From: Annulohypoxylon bovei var. microspora
Taxonomy: Eukaryota > Ascomycota > Sordariomycetes > Xylariales > Hypoxylaceae
NCBI GenBank assembly: GCA_022836615.1
Contig: MU405357.1
Span: 30,251 to 94,250 of the forward strand
DNA: 64,000 bases
Direction: 5' to 3'
Part shown: positions 1-10,262 of the stretch, one piece after another
Position numbering within the stretch: the stretch's first letter is position 1
Layout of the letters: every line of letters begins with the position of its first letter
Made by a program: the position numbers and the translations under genes
The notes under the pieces: generated by a model
Databases searched by the model: none
The model's input: the letters and a program-made list of their open reading frames with translations, nothing else
What the model was told of the DNA's origin: nothing

Positions 1-1623
1 CTGCAATTCATACAACAATGCGATTTGAAGCATTCGTGTTTATCAGATGATAGCACCCCATCCTTACCAACGCGCGTGGTTGACGTTGGGGAACGCGGCC
101 TCGATGGCATAAAATTACTTCCTACTAAGGGTCTTAAGGGTCGGTACATCTGCTTGAGCCATTGTTGGGGTGGGCATCTGCCAATCCAGACAACAAGTCA
201 GACACTGGACGCACACTATGCATCACTACCGCTTCAAGAGATACCGAGGACCTATCAAATCGCCATCGACTTTGCTCGTAGACTCGGTATTCGTTACATC
301 TGGATCGACTCCTTGTGCATCATCCAGGACGACAAAGATGACTGGGCTCGTGAGTCTGCAGACATGTGCGATATATACGAGAACGGTTACCTAACAATTG
401 CTGCAACATCTTCCCCGAATTGTTCTTTCGATCTCTTCGACACACAGCCGCGGAAGATGGCAGATATCACTGGCGAGAGCGCTGCCGGAAAGCCGTACCG
501 TGTAATGGCGGTTGATAAGCTCGGACATCCAGATATCGACACGCCACCCGAGATCATGTTAAGAGATTGGCCACTTTTGAGTCGCGCTTGGGTCTTTCAA
601 GAGAGGCTTCTATCCCCACGCGTTCTGCACTTGACTCGATCCGAGATCCTCTGGGAGTGCAAAGACGGATCCACGTGCGAATGTGGCAATATGCCAACCT
701 CCAGTAAGGAACATCATCATACACTTCTAGAAACATTGTCCGGTACTGGGTTGGCGATTAGATGGCATGATATGGTTGAGTGGTTTTCCAAATTGAGTAT
801 AACGTACAATTCGGACAAGCTGCCATCTTTATCAGGACTGGCAAAGCAAATGGCAAGAAAACGTCCTGATGCGAAATACCTCGCTGGTCTCTGGGAAGAC
901 TCGTTGGCCGTAGACCTTCTCTGGGTCAGAAACCAGTATACGGAAAAGGCGCATTATCCGTCGAATAGGATTATCGAATGGATCGCCCCCTCGTGGTCTT
1001 GGGTTTCTCTTGGTGGTCCAGTCCATTTCCCTTTCGGACCATTGGTATCTACTGGTTATGAGGTTCCACGGCCAAAGGCAAACTGGGTCGCAACGTTTCC
1101 GAAATTCTTCGAAGCCGAGTGCGATCTAGCCACATCTGACATAACAGGGAAGATTGCTGGCGGTTTTCTTAAAATCACCGGGCGAGTAATCCAAGCAACT
1201 CTAAACACCACCCTGTCTTACAACGGAGTCTCAAAAGTGAGCAAAGTTTCACTACCGATGGAAGGAGATGCAACGCTCCACGCCGCTATTAAATACTTCA
1301 ACGACCCGATGGTGTCCGGAACTGTTGATCTTGACTATCCGGAGGACTACCAAGGCGACGAGCAAGGTGGGCACTGGGATGTGTTGTTAATGCCGATAGC
1401 AAGGGTTCAAAGATTGGACGAGATTCAGTGCGAGGTCGAAGAAGTTGACTACGCATTGGTACTCACCAAACTAGGCCAAGAAAATTACAAGAGGATTGGG
1501 CTGGTAAGAGAGCAAAGAGATTCCGGAATACAGCGGTATGTCGATGAACCTGCGCTCATGTGGCAGGAGAGGCCCGGTTGCTTTGCGAATCTGGGTTCTG
1601 AGACGACAATTACAATTGTTTGA
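1..1623 (+). CDS. HET-domain (heterokaryon incompatibility) protein, 5' truncated by window edge
   Basis: The frame is open to base 1, so the true start lies outside the window; at least 540 residues are visible, ending with TGA at 1621-1623. The HET domain is recognisable in its usual order: YICLSHCWGG, then IRYIWIDSLCIIQDD followed by a DWARESADMCDIYENGYLTI-type block, then RAWVFQERLLSPRVLHL about 110 residues on. A Cys/His cluster precedes the domain, as in many HET proteins. The C-terminal ~250 residues are the variable region of such proteins and show no domain I recognise. Known for the family: HET domains trigger cell death after non-self fusion and occur in large gene families. Which incompatibility partner, if any, this copy has cannot be told. 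No intron is needed in the visible part. Confidence 0.93.
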   Translation: MQFIQQCDLKHSCLSDDSTPSLPTRVVDVGERGLDGIKLLPTKGLKGRYICLSHCWGGHLPIQTTSQTLDAHYASLPLQEIPRTYQIAIDFARRLGIRYIWIDSLCIIQDDKDDWARESADMCDIYENGYLTIAATSSPNCSFDLFDTQPRKMADITGESAAGKPYRVMAVDKLGHPDIDTPPEIMLRDWPLLSRAWVFQERLLSPRVLHLTRSEILWECKDGSTCECGNMPTSSKEHHHTLLETLSGTGLAIRWHDMVEWFSKLSITYNSDKLPSLSGLAKQMARKRPDAKYLAGLWEDSLAVDLLWVRNQYTEKAHYPSNRIIEWIAPSWSWVSLGGPVHFPFGPLVSTGYEVPRPKANWVATFPKFFEAECDLATSDITGKIAGGFLKITGRVIQATLNTTLSYNGVSKVSKVSLPMEGDATLHAAIKYFNDPMVSGTVDLDYPEDYQGDEQGGHWDVLLMPIARVQRLDEIQCEVEEVDYALVLTKLGQENYKRIGLVREQRDSGIQRYVDEPALMWQERPGCFANLGSETTITIV

Positions 1624-1875
1624 ACAACCATTATACCTACATACGAATCAACCGACTTAAATCGCTAAATGGAATATACCTATAAACGGCATATTTGGAT
1701 GAAGTGTTTGAATTCTAAATTTTTCGAAAAGTTAAATGAAAACACTTACCAATAAATAGGGGTAACTAGATGCACGCCACCATCAACAAGTGCAACCAAT
1801 CATATGCTAGCTTACTCCACATATTCCCACCAGACACATTTATTGCTTCTAGGAAAAAGTGGTCAGCCTATAGCA

Positions 1876-1989
1876 GCCCCTATAGCTCAGTGGTAGAGTA
1901 ACCCACTCGTACCGTGATGACATTCTAGGTGGAATATGTTACTAATTTGCGAAATGGGGAGGTCCCTCGTTCAATCCGGGGTGGGGGCA
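1876..1989 (+). tRNA. tRNA-Thr(CGT) with 42-nt intron
   Basis: A full cloverleaf can be drawn. The 7-bp acceptor stem is GCCCCTA (1876-1882) with TGGGGGC (1982-1988, one G-T pair), discriminator A at 1989. The D arm is GCTC/GAGT around AGTGGTA. The anticodon loop is CTCGTA (anticodon CGT at 1908-1910). The T arm is CCTCG/CGGGG around TTCAATC. The anticodon stem ACCCA/TGGGG closes only if 1912-1953 is removed as an intron placed, as always in nuclear tRNAs, one base 3' of the anticodon. The 27-43 pair is A-G, a mismatch. A TTTTT Pol III terminator follows at 1999-2003. A-box-like (TAGCTCAGTGGTAGAGT) and B-box-like (GTTCAATCC) promoter elements are present. Confidence 0.9.
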
Positions 1990-2458
1990 TTGCGAACCTT
2001 TTTAATCTTTATTTTTAGGTCTTTTGATAGTTCTTGCTTTGATTTATGTCTTTTTCGGTTGTGAAATCGAAGGTGCGACCGGGGTGGGTTATTACATAAT
2101 CAAGTCTCATAGGAGACGCTGAAAACATGGAGAACGACGGTAATGACAACAACGACAACGATAACAGAAAAAAAGACGATAAAAGTGATAACTGTAATCG
2201 GGCGCTTTCAATTTAACGCGCAATTGAAATAAGAATAAGTAAGTTGGCATTGGGTTCTAATTTATTAGTAACTTTGAAGCGAATTTGTTGATACATTCTG
2301 TCGTCAAACGACGACTAAGAGAAGGAAGATAGAGTGCGTAGCGCACCGTCTCTAGAGGCGCAGTTGGTGTTGACGCCCCTGGCTCCTGTAATATTCTGAT
2401 GCAGTAGGAAAAGTTGCCCCGATAAATTATTATTCTAGTATATTACTATTCAAGTAAA
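1990..2458. other. Intergenic, tRNA to MFS gene 3' end
   Basis: Holds the Pol III terminator (1999-2003) and a low-complexity stretch at about 2133-2190 rich in GACAAC-like units. Nothing else is recognised. It is the 3' flank of the leftward MFS gene. Confidence 0.5.
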
Positions 2459-4128
2459 TCATAAAACATATCGGAAGTCCGGGTTTTCAAGATCGGTCTT
2501 GTCATGCATGCCTAGCCTCATGCCGTCTAGCTTCTCCTGGGTTGTCTCAAGCGCTCCGAATTGACGGTCTCTTATCCTGTTCTGCATAGCCATATAGTAG
2601 CGAAGAGCGATGGCACAGAGTAACGCAGCGCAAAAGAATACCAGAATAGTCGTGATGGCTAGCACGTACCTCGGAGCATCCTGTTCGCGGAAGAAGAACG
2701 GCCCCGCGATGTTTCCGGCCGCGAATACGATGAAGAGAAGCGTATTCGTGAATGCCCGCTTAGTGTGGCCCGCAATATTCTGGCCGACAATTGTGAGGCA
2801 GAACGGCCACTGTGGGTTTGAGTTAGCACTGATTAAACATCTTGGGAATTCAAATAGGAGATAAAAACGAACCGTGACAGCATAGGAGTTGATCAGCCAG
2901 TAGGCCACAACTCTACCATATTTATTGGCACCGGTGCCTATCGTGCCATAGACTGCAGCAATGCCCGCAATTGCAGGTAAAAGTGGGATTATCATTCCCA
3001 GAGTTCGCAGATTGCCGTATTTAATCGAGAAGAAACCCCAAACGACCATGCTTCCAGCACTGACAACGGATGACGGGAGGCCTATTAGCAACGTTCTGAA
3101 CGAATCGAACCCAAACCCAGATATTACCAGAGAGCCGAAACTTGTCAGTCCGCCATTTGGCAATTGGATAAAAAGGACAAATGCAAGAAGAAGCCAGGTC
3201 TTGACATCCTTGATCGCGTGCCATATCTGGTAATTCTTCCATTGATACCCCTTGATTCCCATCATGTTCTCCGCAACTCTCTGGACAGCGATGATCTGTT
3301 CTTCGTGTGTGAGGAACTTGGCTTTATTCGGCGTCTCGGGCATCAAGAATAGCCAGGCAAAGCCAACGAGCAGACTGAGAAGACCGAGGACCAAGAAGAT
3401 GTACATCCATGGCTTGAGCACCGTGTTCGTGATATGGCCCAGCCCGTATGATAGCAGACTAGAGATGATAGAGAAGGCTCCCTGCATCGCTGCCCATAAC
3501 ATAGTCCTCATTACCTGCTCGCGCCTAGTGTAGAACATAGATGTGTAAAGCACGAAACCGGGAGTAACAACGCTTTCGGCAACGCCAAGGAGGAAACGAA
3601 TGACCATCAGACCGGCAAAATTGCGCAATCCAAGATGTCTACTTCCGAGTTAGTTTTCATACTTGACCGGACTCGGTATGTGTACAGGACTTACGCGATC
3701 ATCAAAACCCCCCAGCTTATGACGGATATGCTCAGAACTCTTGCCGTCCTACATCTTTGAAGGATATAATTGGCAGGGTATTGCGCAATTAAGTAGCCGA
3801 AGTAGAACATTGAACTAGCCCACGAATACTCTGTCCCAACCAATCCAAGATCCTGACGGAAGTTGAAGAGGACAGCCCAACCCAGGGCGACCTTGTCGAC
3901 GTAATTGAGTCCATACAAAGCGCACATCAAGGGGAGAAGGTGTAGATCTATCTTTCTCCTGACTGCATCTTTTGCTTCCTGGGAGATGGCCTGAGGACCG
4001 GCTTCGTCAAACAGTTCAATACCTTCATCAGCAACCTCCCCTTTCATCGCTACCTCCACATCGACGGTGCTATCGCGAGGAGCCGCGGCGACCTCGATGC
4101 TGTCGCTTCCACCCATAACTCTTGACAT
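2459..4128 (-). CDS. MFS transporter, allantoate/dipeptide permease (Dal5-like, anion:cation symporter) type
   Basis: Exons 4128-3695, 3638-2873 and 2809-2459 give 516 residues. Introns of 56 and 63 bp have GTAAGT/TAG and GTTCGT/CACAG ends; the second contains GCTAAC and keeps the frame open, so it would be missed by ORF calling. The acidic cytosolic N-terminus is followed by about 12 hydrophobic segments. Family signatures include RKIDLHLLPLM, LNYVDKVALG, the NFAGLMVIRFLLGVAES block with TPGFVLYTSMFY, and after splicing WPFCLTIVGQNIAGHTKR. This last block is characteristic of the ACS/Dal5 group (allantoate, ureidosuccinate, small peptides, vitamins, organic anions). Substrate is not determined by sequence. 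It is divergent from the M20 amidohydrolase (605-bp shared spacer), which suggests uptake of the compound cleaved by the two downstream peptidase-like enzymes; that is inference. Confidence 0.9.
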
Positions 4129-4733
4129 GTGAGGCGCGAGATGCTTGGATTCCGGGTAAATATAATCTAAACCTTAGGAATTAACGCGAACGATCACAGC
4201 CTTAACAAGGCTATGAGGGGAACGTCTTTATTAAAATATAGACCAACACATCGTCGGCACCGACAGCCGAATATCATAGTCATATCTCTACTGTTTATCT
4301 TTCACCCCCTTGACTTTCTACGGCCAGCAAGGTAAAAGTACCTAGGTAGGTACATATTTATCAAATAATAAATGTCTTATCAATCGTCATAGAGGGGCCT
4401 TGCTCGAGGATGCAATTCCGTTGATAATCGGTTCGGGTAACTCATCTGGTCTTTTAGGGACCGGAGATCTCCTTAAATTCGGCTCGACCCGACAAAATTT
4501 CCTTTTCGGGAAAGACTTTCGGTGGTCTTCGCCGTGGCTGGGATTGGCGATCTGATTGGCTGAAACGTTGGGTGTTAGGCTTAGGTAGTACCTAGAAGGT
4601 GCGACAGGGTGTAGCTAACAGCGACCAATTAGTGAGTAACAGTGAAGGTGCAAACAAGCTTCTCTAATGCCGGCAGTTACCCACGCAGCAACAACAAGAC
4701 GACTATTGACTGTGATTCAATAGATCAATCAAG
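4129..4733. promoter_or_regulatory. Shared 5' spacer of divergent MFS and M20 genes
   Basis: A 605-bp region between two divergent start codons must hold both promoters. It contains the palindrome TACCTAGGTA at 4339-4348, which recurs in other spacers of this window. No known regulator site is assigned. Confidence 0.45.
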
Positions 4734-5951
4734 ATGCAGATACCGGAGATCAACAAAGACGAATGTCTGGCATTCTTATCCAGGCTTGTCCAGATTAAGA
4801 GCTACTCCCAAACAGAGGGCGAATTGGAGGCGACAGGATTCATGGAGAAAGAAATGTGGAAAATCGGCATTGAATCTGAACTGATTCCATTTGATAGTGG
4901 AAGGAGACAAAACGCATTGGGCATCTGGAGAGGGAGGGGATCATCCGCTCAGACGTCGAAGACCCCTAAAACACTTCTTTTCAATGGCCATTTAGACACA
5001 AATCCCGTCTCCGAGGGGTGGACGATAGACCCCTGGGAGGGGAAGATTGACGAGAACTTCATTTATGGTATCGGCGTCAGTAATATGAAGTCCGGCTGCG
5101 CCGCCTACTTCTGTGCCGCCAAAACGCTGATCGCAGCGGGCTGGACGCCCCGCGCGGACGTGATTCTGACGTATGTGGTGGGAGAACTCCAAGGAGGTGT
5201 AGGCACGCTGGCCTTGATTGAACAGGGGAGAATTAAGGCGGACTATTTCATCAACTGCGAACCGTCCGATATCAAGGCAGTAACGATGCATGCTGAGGCA
5301 TTGACGTTTGAAATCACGCTGAAAGGTATCACGCGCCACATGTCTGCGCGAGAAGAGGCACAAGATGCCATAATGGCGGCCTGTCGGTTAATTCCTGAGC
5401 TTAATAGCATGAAGTTCCGGGGCGCCCGCAGTAAGGAGCACGCGAAGTGCAATCGGTGCCAGGTTGGTATCGTGCACGGCGCGCTCGGGAAAGAACTCGC
5501 GGAATGGCGGCCTGCTCAAGTGGCTGATATATGTAAGCTTTCTGGTAGCGCGCGATACGCACCCGGCCAGACCCAAGAAGGCGTTATGGAGGATATCCGG
5601 GTGGTTATCGAGAAGTGCTTGGAAGACTTTCCAGGCATGGCGTTCGAGCTAAAGCAGAGGTTTGAACCTACAATGCCGGCCTTTGAAGTGTCGCGGGAGT
5701 CCAAGCTAGTCAAGTCCCTAAACGACGCCTATGTCGCAATTAGAGGCGAGGAGCAGCCTACAGGAGTTTTGGCCCCGACATGTTTCTATGGATCCGACGC
5801 CGGACATCTCTACAAGTCTCTTGGTATGGAAGGAATTGTATGCGGGCCAGGGGGGAAGTATAATACCCGCCCAGATGAAGCTGTTGATATTCCCGATTAT
5901 TTGGATTGTATTCGGATGTTCATGCGAGTAATAGTGGATATCTGTGGGTAA
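4734..5951 (+). CDS. M20-family amidohydrolase/peptidase (acetylornithine deacetylase/ACY1-like)
   Basis: Single exon, 405 residues, start ATG at 4734. The M20 fold is clear: an N-terminal catalytic part with GHLDTNPVSEGW (metal-binding His-x-Asp), the GIGVSNMKSG loop, GELQGGVGT, CEPSD, and a dimerisation domain beginning near GITRHMS. A C-terminal ligand region ends in YGSDAGHLY. M20 enzymes hydrolyse N-acyl or peptide bonds of small substrates in the cytosol using one or two Zn. Oddities: the bridging Asp of the usual DMKGG motif is Asn117, and the usual Glu-Glu pair is reduced to one Glu (Glu151). It has no signal peptide. Its stop lies 150 bp before an M28 peptidase on the same strand. 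Likely part of a small nitrogen-compound catabolic block; exact substrate unknown. Confidence 0.88.
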   Translation: MQIPEINKDECLAFLSRLVQIKSYSQTEGELEATGFMEKEMWKIGIESELIPFDSGRRQNALGIWRGRGSSAQTSKTPKTLLFNGHLDTNPVSEGWTIDPWEGKIDENFIYGIGVSNMKSGCAAYFCAAKTLIAAGWTPRADVILTYVVGELQGGVGTLALIEQGRIKADYFINCEPSDIKAVTMHAEALTFEITLKGITRHMSAREEAQDAIMAACRLIPELNSMKFRGARSKEHAKCNRCQVGIVHGALGKELAEWRPAQVADICKLSGSARYAPGQTQEGVMEDIRVVIEKCLEDFPGMAFELKQRFEPTMPAFEVSRESKLVKSLNDAYVAIRGEEQPTGVLAPTCFYGSDAGHLYKSLGMEGIVCGPGGKYNTRPDEAVDIPDYLDCIRMFMRVIVDICG

Positions 5952-6101
5952 GGGGCTAGGGGGGCGGGTATCTCCTTCAGGGGATTAACCCCGCGGAGTA
6001 ATAAAACTAGATAAAAATGAACTGTGCCTTTCATAGGCAAGACAAACAGATATTTCAAATTCTAACAAAGCCAGCGACTCATTAAATATCAAGGAGAAAC
6101 A

Positions 6102-8317
6102 ATGCGGGCCTTGAGCCAGGAAGATGCTGAGAGATTTATCGTCGAAGCCCCCGAGGTTGAGAGACTTCGTTCCTGTTCTAAGTTATACAGTGCGAAACCA
6201 CATCTCGCCGGTGACCTACAGCACGCGGAACGCATCCGAGATTTGTGGCGATCCTACGGCATCCCCACCGAGCTTGTCCGGTACGACGTGCTGCAGAACT
6301 TTCCAAGATATTCAGCCCTAAGCCTACATTGCGAAGATGGTTCGGTCGCCTTTAATGCAAGCCTGATTGAGGATGAGGTAGCCGAAGACCCGACGTCGGC
6401 TCCGCAGAACGGGCTACCGGCCTTCTTCGGATTTGGCGCGCACGGTACAGTGAGCGCGAAGCTCGTCTATGCGAACTTCGGCACTCTGTCGGATTTTCAG
6501 CTGCTCGAGTCGAAAGGCATCTCCGTCGAAGGAAATATCGTCATCTGCAAGTATAGTAAAGTCTTCAGGGGTTTGAAAGTCCGGGCAGCGGAGAAATTCG
6601 GCGCAATCGGGGTTATTATATACAGTGACCCTCAAGAAGACGGGGAATACACAGTCAAGAACGGATATAAAGCGTATCCACATGGTCCGGCAAGACATCC
6701 GAAAAGCATTCAGCGCGGTAGCGTCGATTTCTTCTCCGTCTCGGTTGGTGACCCTACCACGCCGGGCTACCCAAGCTTACCGGGCGAAGACACGAAACGA
6801 CGAGATCCGAAACATGCAATCCCTTCTATTCCTGCCCTGCCAATCTCTTACAGTGATGCGATACCATTCTTAGAGGCGTTGAACGACCAGGGCTTTTACC
6901 CTGAGGACTTTGGTGAGGCGGCGGGCGATTGGAAGGGTGCCTTGGACGGTATCAACTATTGCACAGGTCCTAGCAAAGTCAACGTCACGCTGCAGGCCGA
7001 AGGAGACTACCGCTACGCTCCAATATATAATGCAATAGGAACCATTGAAGGCCTGACGGATGAAACCATCGTCTTGGGCAATCATCATGATTCGTGGTGC
7101 TGTGGGGCAGTTGACCCCGTTAGCGGAAGTGCGGCGATGAATGAAGTAGCAAGGGGGCTCGGAAGTCTTATAGACAAGAACTGGAAACCATACAGGAAAA
7201 TGTAAGCTCTAACCGTATCCCCTTTTCATAATACTGACAATAGACAATGCGTAGCATTCTAGCTTCTTGGGACAACGAAGAATATGGGCTAGTAGGATCC
7301 ACCGAGTTTGGCGAACAACACGCGGGGTGGTTAACAGAGAACTGTGTCGCTTGTAGGTTCTTACCTTCATCATTTTCCAAGCATAGACCTAACAATCATA
7401 GATATTAACGTGGATGAGGCCACAAATGGTGGTAGTATCCTCGGCGCTTATGGAAGCCCGTTACTGGCTCACGTCCTCCGCGAAGCAGCGAGCGTGATAC
7501 CTTCGCCAGTTAATGAAGGCAGAACAGTATATGACGATTGGCTGCGCCTCCAGCGAGAGACCTCAGATTCCCTCGAGCAACCCAACCTGACCGTGATGGG
7601 AACTGGAAGCGACTATACCGTCTTCTTCCACCACCTCGGAATTTCTTCTATAGATATGCTTTTTAATCAAAAGGAGACAGCTGTCTACCCATACCACTCT
7701 AATTACGATAGTTACTACTGGATCGAAAATTTTGGGGATCCGGGCTTCAAGAAGCATCACGCCATGGCTAGGCTCTGGGGTCTGCTAACTGTTAAGCTTG
7801 CAGGTATACCAGTATTACCCTTTAGGGCTTCTCATTATGCGGACGCTTTAAAACGGCATGTCAAGTCTCTGAGTAACAAGGGTATATCCGGCCTAGTTCT
7901 TGAACCCCTAGAAATATCAGCATTTAGGTTTGAAGTAGCTATGAATGCATTTGACGCAAGTGTGCATCGGCCAGAATTGGAGACATCCCGCCAACGGTTT
8001 CGAGAGGTGTCAAAGGTTAGCAAAGTCTATATGAAGCTCGAAAGGTCATTCCTCACGAAGAGCGGGCTGCCTGGGCGGCCTTGGTATAAACACTTGGTAG
8101 ATTTTTCACCCGCGAAAGTCTCTATGATGTAAATCAGCTGATATTTTCTTAGGTTTTCGCACCTGGACTATGGGCAGGTTACGACGGAGTTGTCTTCCCG
8201 CGTGTCACTGAATGCCTTGAAAATGATGATATGAAAGGTGCGAACATGTCGATTCAAGAGGTTGCGGAAGTCATAGACCAAGCTTGTTATATGGTCGATA
8301 ATGCGTGGGCAATTTGA
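6102..8317 (+). CDS. M28-family glutamate carboxypeptidase II-like metallopeptidase
   Basis: Exons 6102-7201, 7255-7352, 7402-8096 and 8153-8317 give 685 residues, close to the usual 700-750. Introns are 49-56 bp, and phases close exactly. Domain order is that of GCPII/transferrin-receptor relatives: a PA (protease-associated) domain in the first ~250 residues (around NIVICKYSKVFRGLKVRAAE), the M28 catalytic core, and a C-terminal helical dimerisation domain. Co-catalytic zinc ligands are visible: NHHDSWCCGAVDP, SWDNEEYGLVGSTEF, YINVDEA and YPYHSNYDSYYW, so it should be active. Unlike secreted or membrane-bound GCPII there is no evident signal peptide or N-terminal membrane anchor. It probably removes C-terminal Glu/Asp from small peptides or folyl-type substrates. 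Same strand and 150 bp downstream of the M20 gene. Confidence 0.92.
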
Positions 8318-9170
8318 TGTCCGCCTTGATTGAGTTTAAACATTAAGGGCTATCTAACCGTGTTGGCCCCCTTTTGCAACTCCTTTACACCAAAACGTCA
8401 GTTTGCATCTCGGAACCTTAGCGAAACTACGTCTACAAAATTGAAGTAACTACATTATCCGTGCATAATATCAATGAAAAGATTAATATTTTATGAAAAC
8501 TTCGCCTCGCATCTTATCTATTAGGATGCTTGTTGTGGAAAGAGAAAAAAATGGGTGCAAAAAAATTGATTTGAACATGATTCGAACCCGCGTTTAATTG
8601 CGAGCATGTAATTTGAGCGTTATTCAACTAGACCACTTCAACTTCCCCGTAGGGTACTGATCATTATGTTACGATTACTTATATACCTGCCTATTATCTC
8701 TAAGGGGATGCTCAGGCGTCATTTGGTTACCCCGAGGGACGATAAAATAGGGGCTGGGCATGATTGTTGCTAGGGAGGATTGGATTGCCCCGGAAAATAA
8801 TCTGAGGGCATTTATGGTACTGGTTCTAATACGCCATCGCTGCGTTACGTAAGCCCGTCGGGTGGTGTCGTTGGGAGGGGTTGGGGTAAGGGTTAGGGTT
8901 ATACTTTAAAAAGCCAGTCGCCCTTTTCTGTAAAAGCCTCTAACACACACAGAGGTGTACGCATAATCAAGTTGTAATATGTTACTAAAAAGGTATTTAT
9001 ATGAAGCCAGATCTACAGTAAATACCGATAATACCAGCTATATCTATCTAAAGTCTATGAATTTCCTAAACCGCCCAGTGAGCAACCATTTTCCTGTCAA
9101 TAATGATGAACACAACCATATTAGTTATACCAAGAATTGCAAAATATAATGTAGCGTACATGAATAACAC
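8318..9170. other. Intergenic spacer between convergent genes, with tRNA relic
   Basis: Converging 3' ends. Apart from a tRNA-like relic (8567-8646) it holds one TAAGGG and one TTAGGG unit (8887-8898), too few to call an interstitial telomere. Otherwise AT-rich with nothing recognised. Confidence 0.4.
8567..8646 (-). pseudogene. Degenerate tRNA, tRNA-Val-like
   Basis: On the minus strand the segment has a Val-like D arm (GTGGTCTAGTTG), a loop ATTACAT that would give anticodon TAC, and a T loop TTCGAAT preceded by GCGGG. The acceptor and anticodon stems do not pair well, so it looks like a decayed tRNA or a tRNA-derived element rather than a working gene. A chance resemblance is possible. Confidence 0.35.
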
Positions 9171-10262
9171 CTAAGCTCTAAAGCTCATCCCTACGCTAGA
9201 GCTAGGAGCCGTGCCGTTACCGCCATTGGCCACCCCCATGTGCTGAGCTGCCCACCTAGGCCACTCCCACGGCGACGGGTACCCGCCAGGCTTCTGGTCG
9301 TAATAGTCCCAGCCATCAATACCCTTAATAGTGGGGTACTTCTGCTTGAGAGTGTGTAAAGTCTCGGCGACCTTGGAAAACTGGACGAAAGGGTCGTAGT
9401 CAGGCGTAGTCATCATGCCGATGACGATGCGCTCGGGCTTCCACCCGTTCTTCATCACGGCATCGACGCTGGCCGTCGACGCGAGCTCCTGGTCCCCGAA
9501 GTAGAACTGCACGTTGTACCACGAGATGTCGTTTCCGCATCGCTTCTCCAGCTTCTCGTAGCTGAAGGCACTCAGGTTGTCGCCGCCCGCCATGGCGGTT
9601 GAGACGGGTGCTAGTGTGATGACGAAGTCCTGGCCGAAGTCCTTGCGCAACCGCTGGATAAGCTTGACGACGGGGTCTAGCTTAATGGCGTGCGGGTTGC
9701 CGTCGGTGTAGTCTTCGATGTCGAAGTCCATGCCGCTGAAGTTGTACTTCTTCAGGGTATCTCGTAGGACGCTGTAGTAAGCGTCGAACGTTGAGTTGTT
9801 GTTGAAGTTACCCCAGCCGCCCCGCATACCCATCGACACCGGGACGCCCGCCTTCTGGACTGTCTTCATCTCATCCCACGCCCATGAGTTTGAGGCAAGG
9901 CTAGGGTTGATGTTGACCGAGTTCTTGTCGATAGTTATAGTTTTATTGGCCCAGAGAGTCCATGTTCCATAGATAACATTGGTAGTGTAGATTGGACGTG
10001 TGGAGTTGACGAGTTCATTAATGTGAACCTTGTTAAGGGAAGATGGCGCATAAATTGTGTTAGCATATTGGACGATGCGCTTCGAACCGTTACTGGGTTT
10101 TGGATGCGTGCCTGTCGACGTAGGCACAGTAGCCGAAGCAGTCCTCGAGAGGGTAGCTTCGCCGCTACAAGTCGCACTCGCAAAAGATACTAAGGCTGCA
10201 AGAAAAAGAAAGAGGGCAGTTAGCCATGATGAGTGAATTGAAGTTGGTTTCGCCATTTTCAT
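9171..10262 (-). CDS. Secreted GH18 glycosidase (chitinase / endo-N-acetylglucosaminidase-like)
   Basis: 363 residues from ATG at 10262 (a second in-frame ATG lies at 10256); no intron. The N-terminus is a signal peptide (hydrophobic WLTALFLFLAALVSFASA). A Ser/Thr-rich linker follows, then a GH18 barrel. The GH18 active-site motif is present as GMDFDIEDY with the catalytic acid Glu183; other barrel strands are SMGMRGGWGNF, the YNVQFYFGD Gln/Tyr strand and IDGWDYYD near the end. Family role: hydrolysis of beta-1,4-GlcNAc linkages in chitin or the N-glycan core. Short single-domain forms like this are closer to ENGase/class V small proteins than to the large chitinase further right. Several N-glycosylation sequons fit secretion. 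Converges with the M28 gene. Confidence 0.85.
   Translation of the reverse strand: MKMAKPTSIHSSWLTALFLFLAALVSFASATCSGEATLSRTASATVPTSTGTHPKPSNGSKRIVQYANTIYAPSSLNKVHINELVNSTRPIYTTNVIYGTWTLWANKTITIDKNSVNINPSLASNSWAWDEMKTVQKAGVPVSMGMRGGWGNFNNNSTFDAYYSVLRDTLKKYNFSGMDFDIEDYTDGNPHAIKLDPVVKLIQRLRKDFGQDFVITLAPVSTAMAGGDNLSAFSYEKLEKRCGNDISWYNVQFYFGDQELASTASVDAVMKNGWKPERIVIGMMTTPDYDPFVQFSKVAETLHTLKQKYPTIKGIDGWDYYDQKPGGYPSPWEWPRWAAQHMGVANGGNGTAPSSSVGMSFRA

Noticed and set aside
8881..8900. Interstitial telomere repeat (TAAGGG TTAGGG TTA)
   Set aside because: Barely two units; too short to separate from chance in a 64-kb window.
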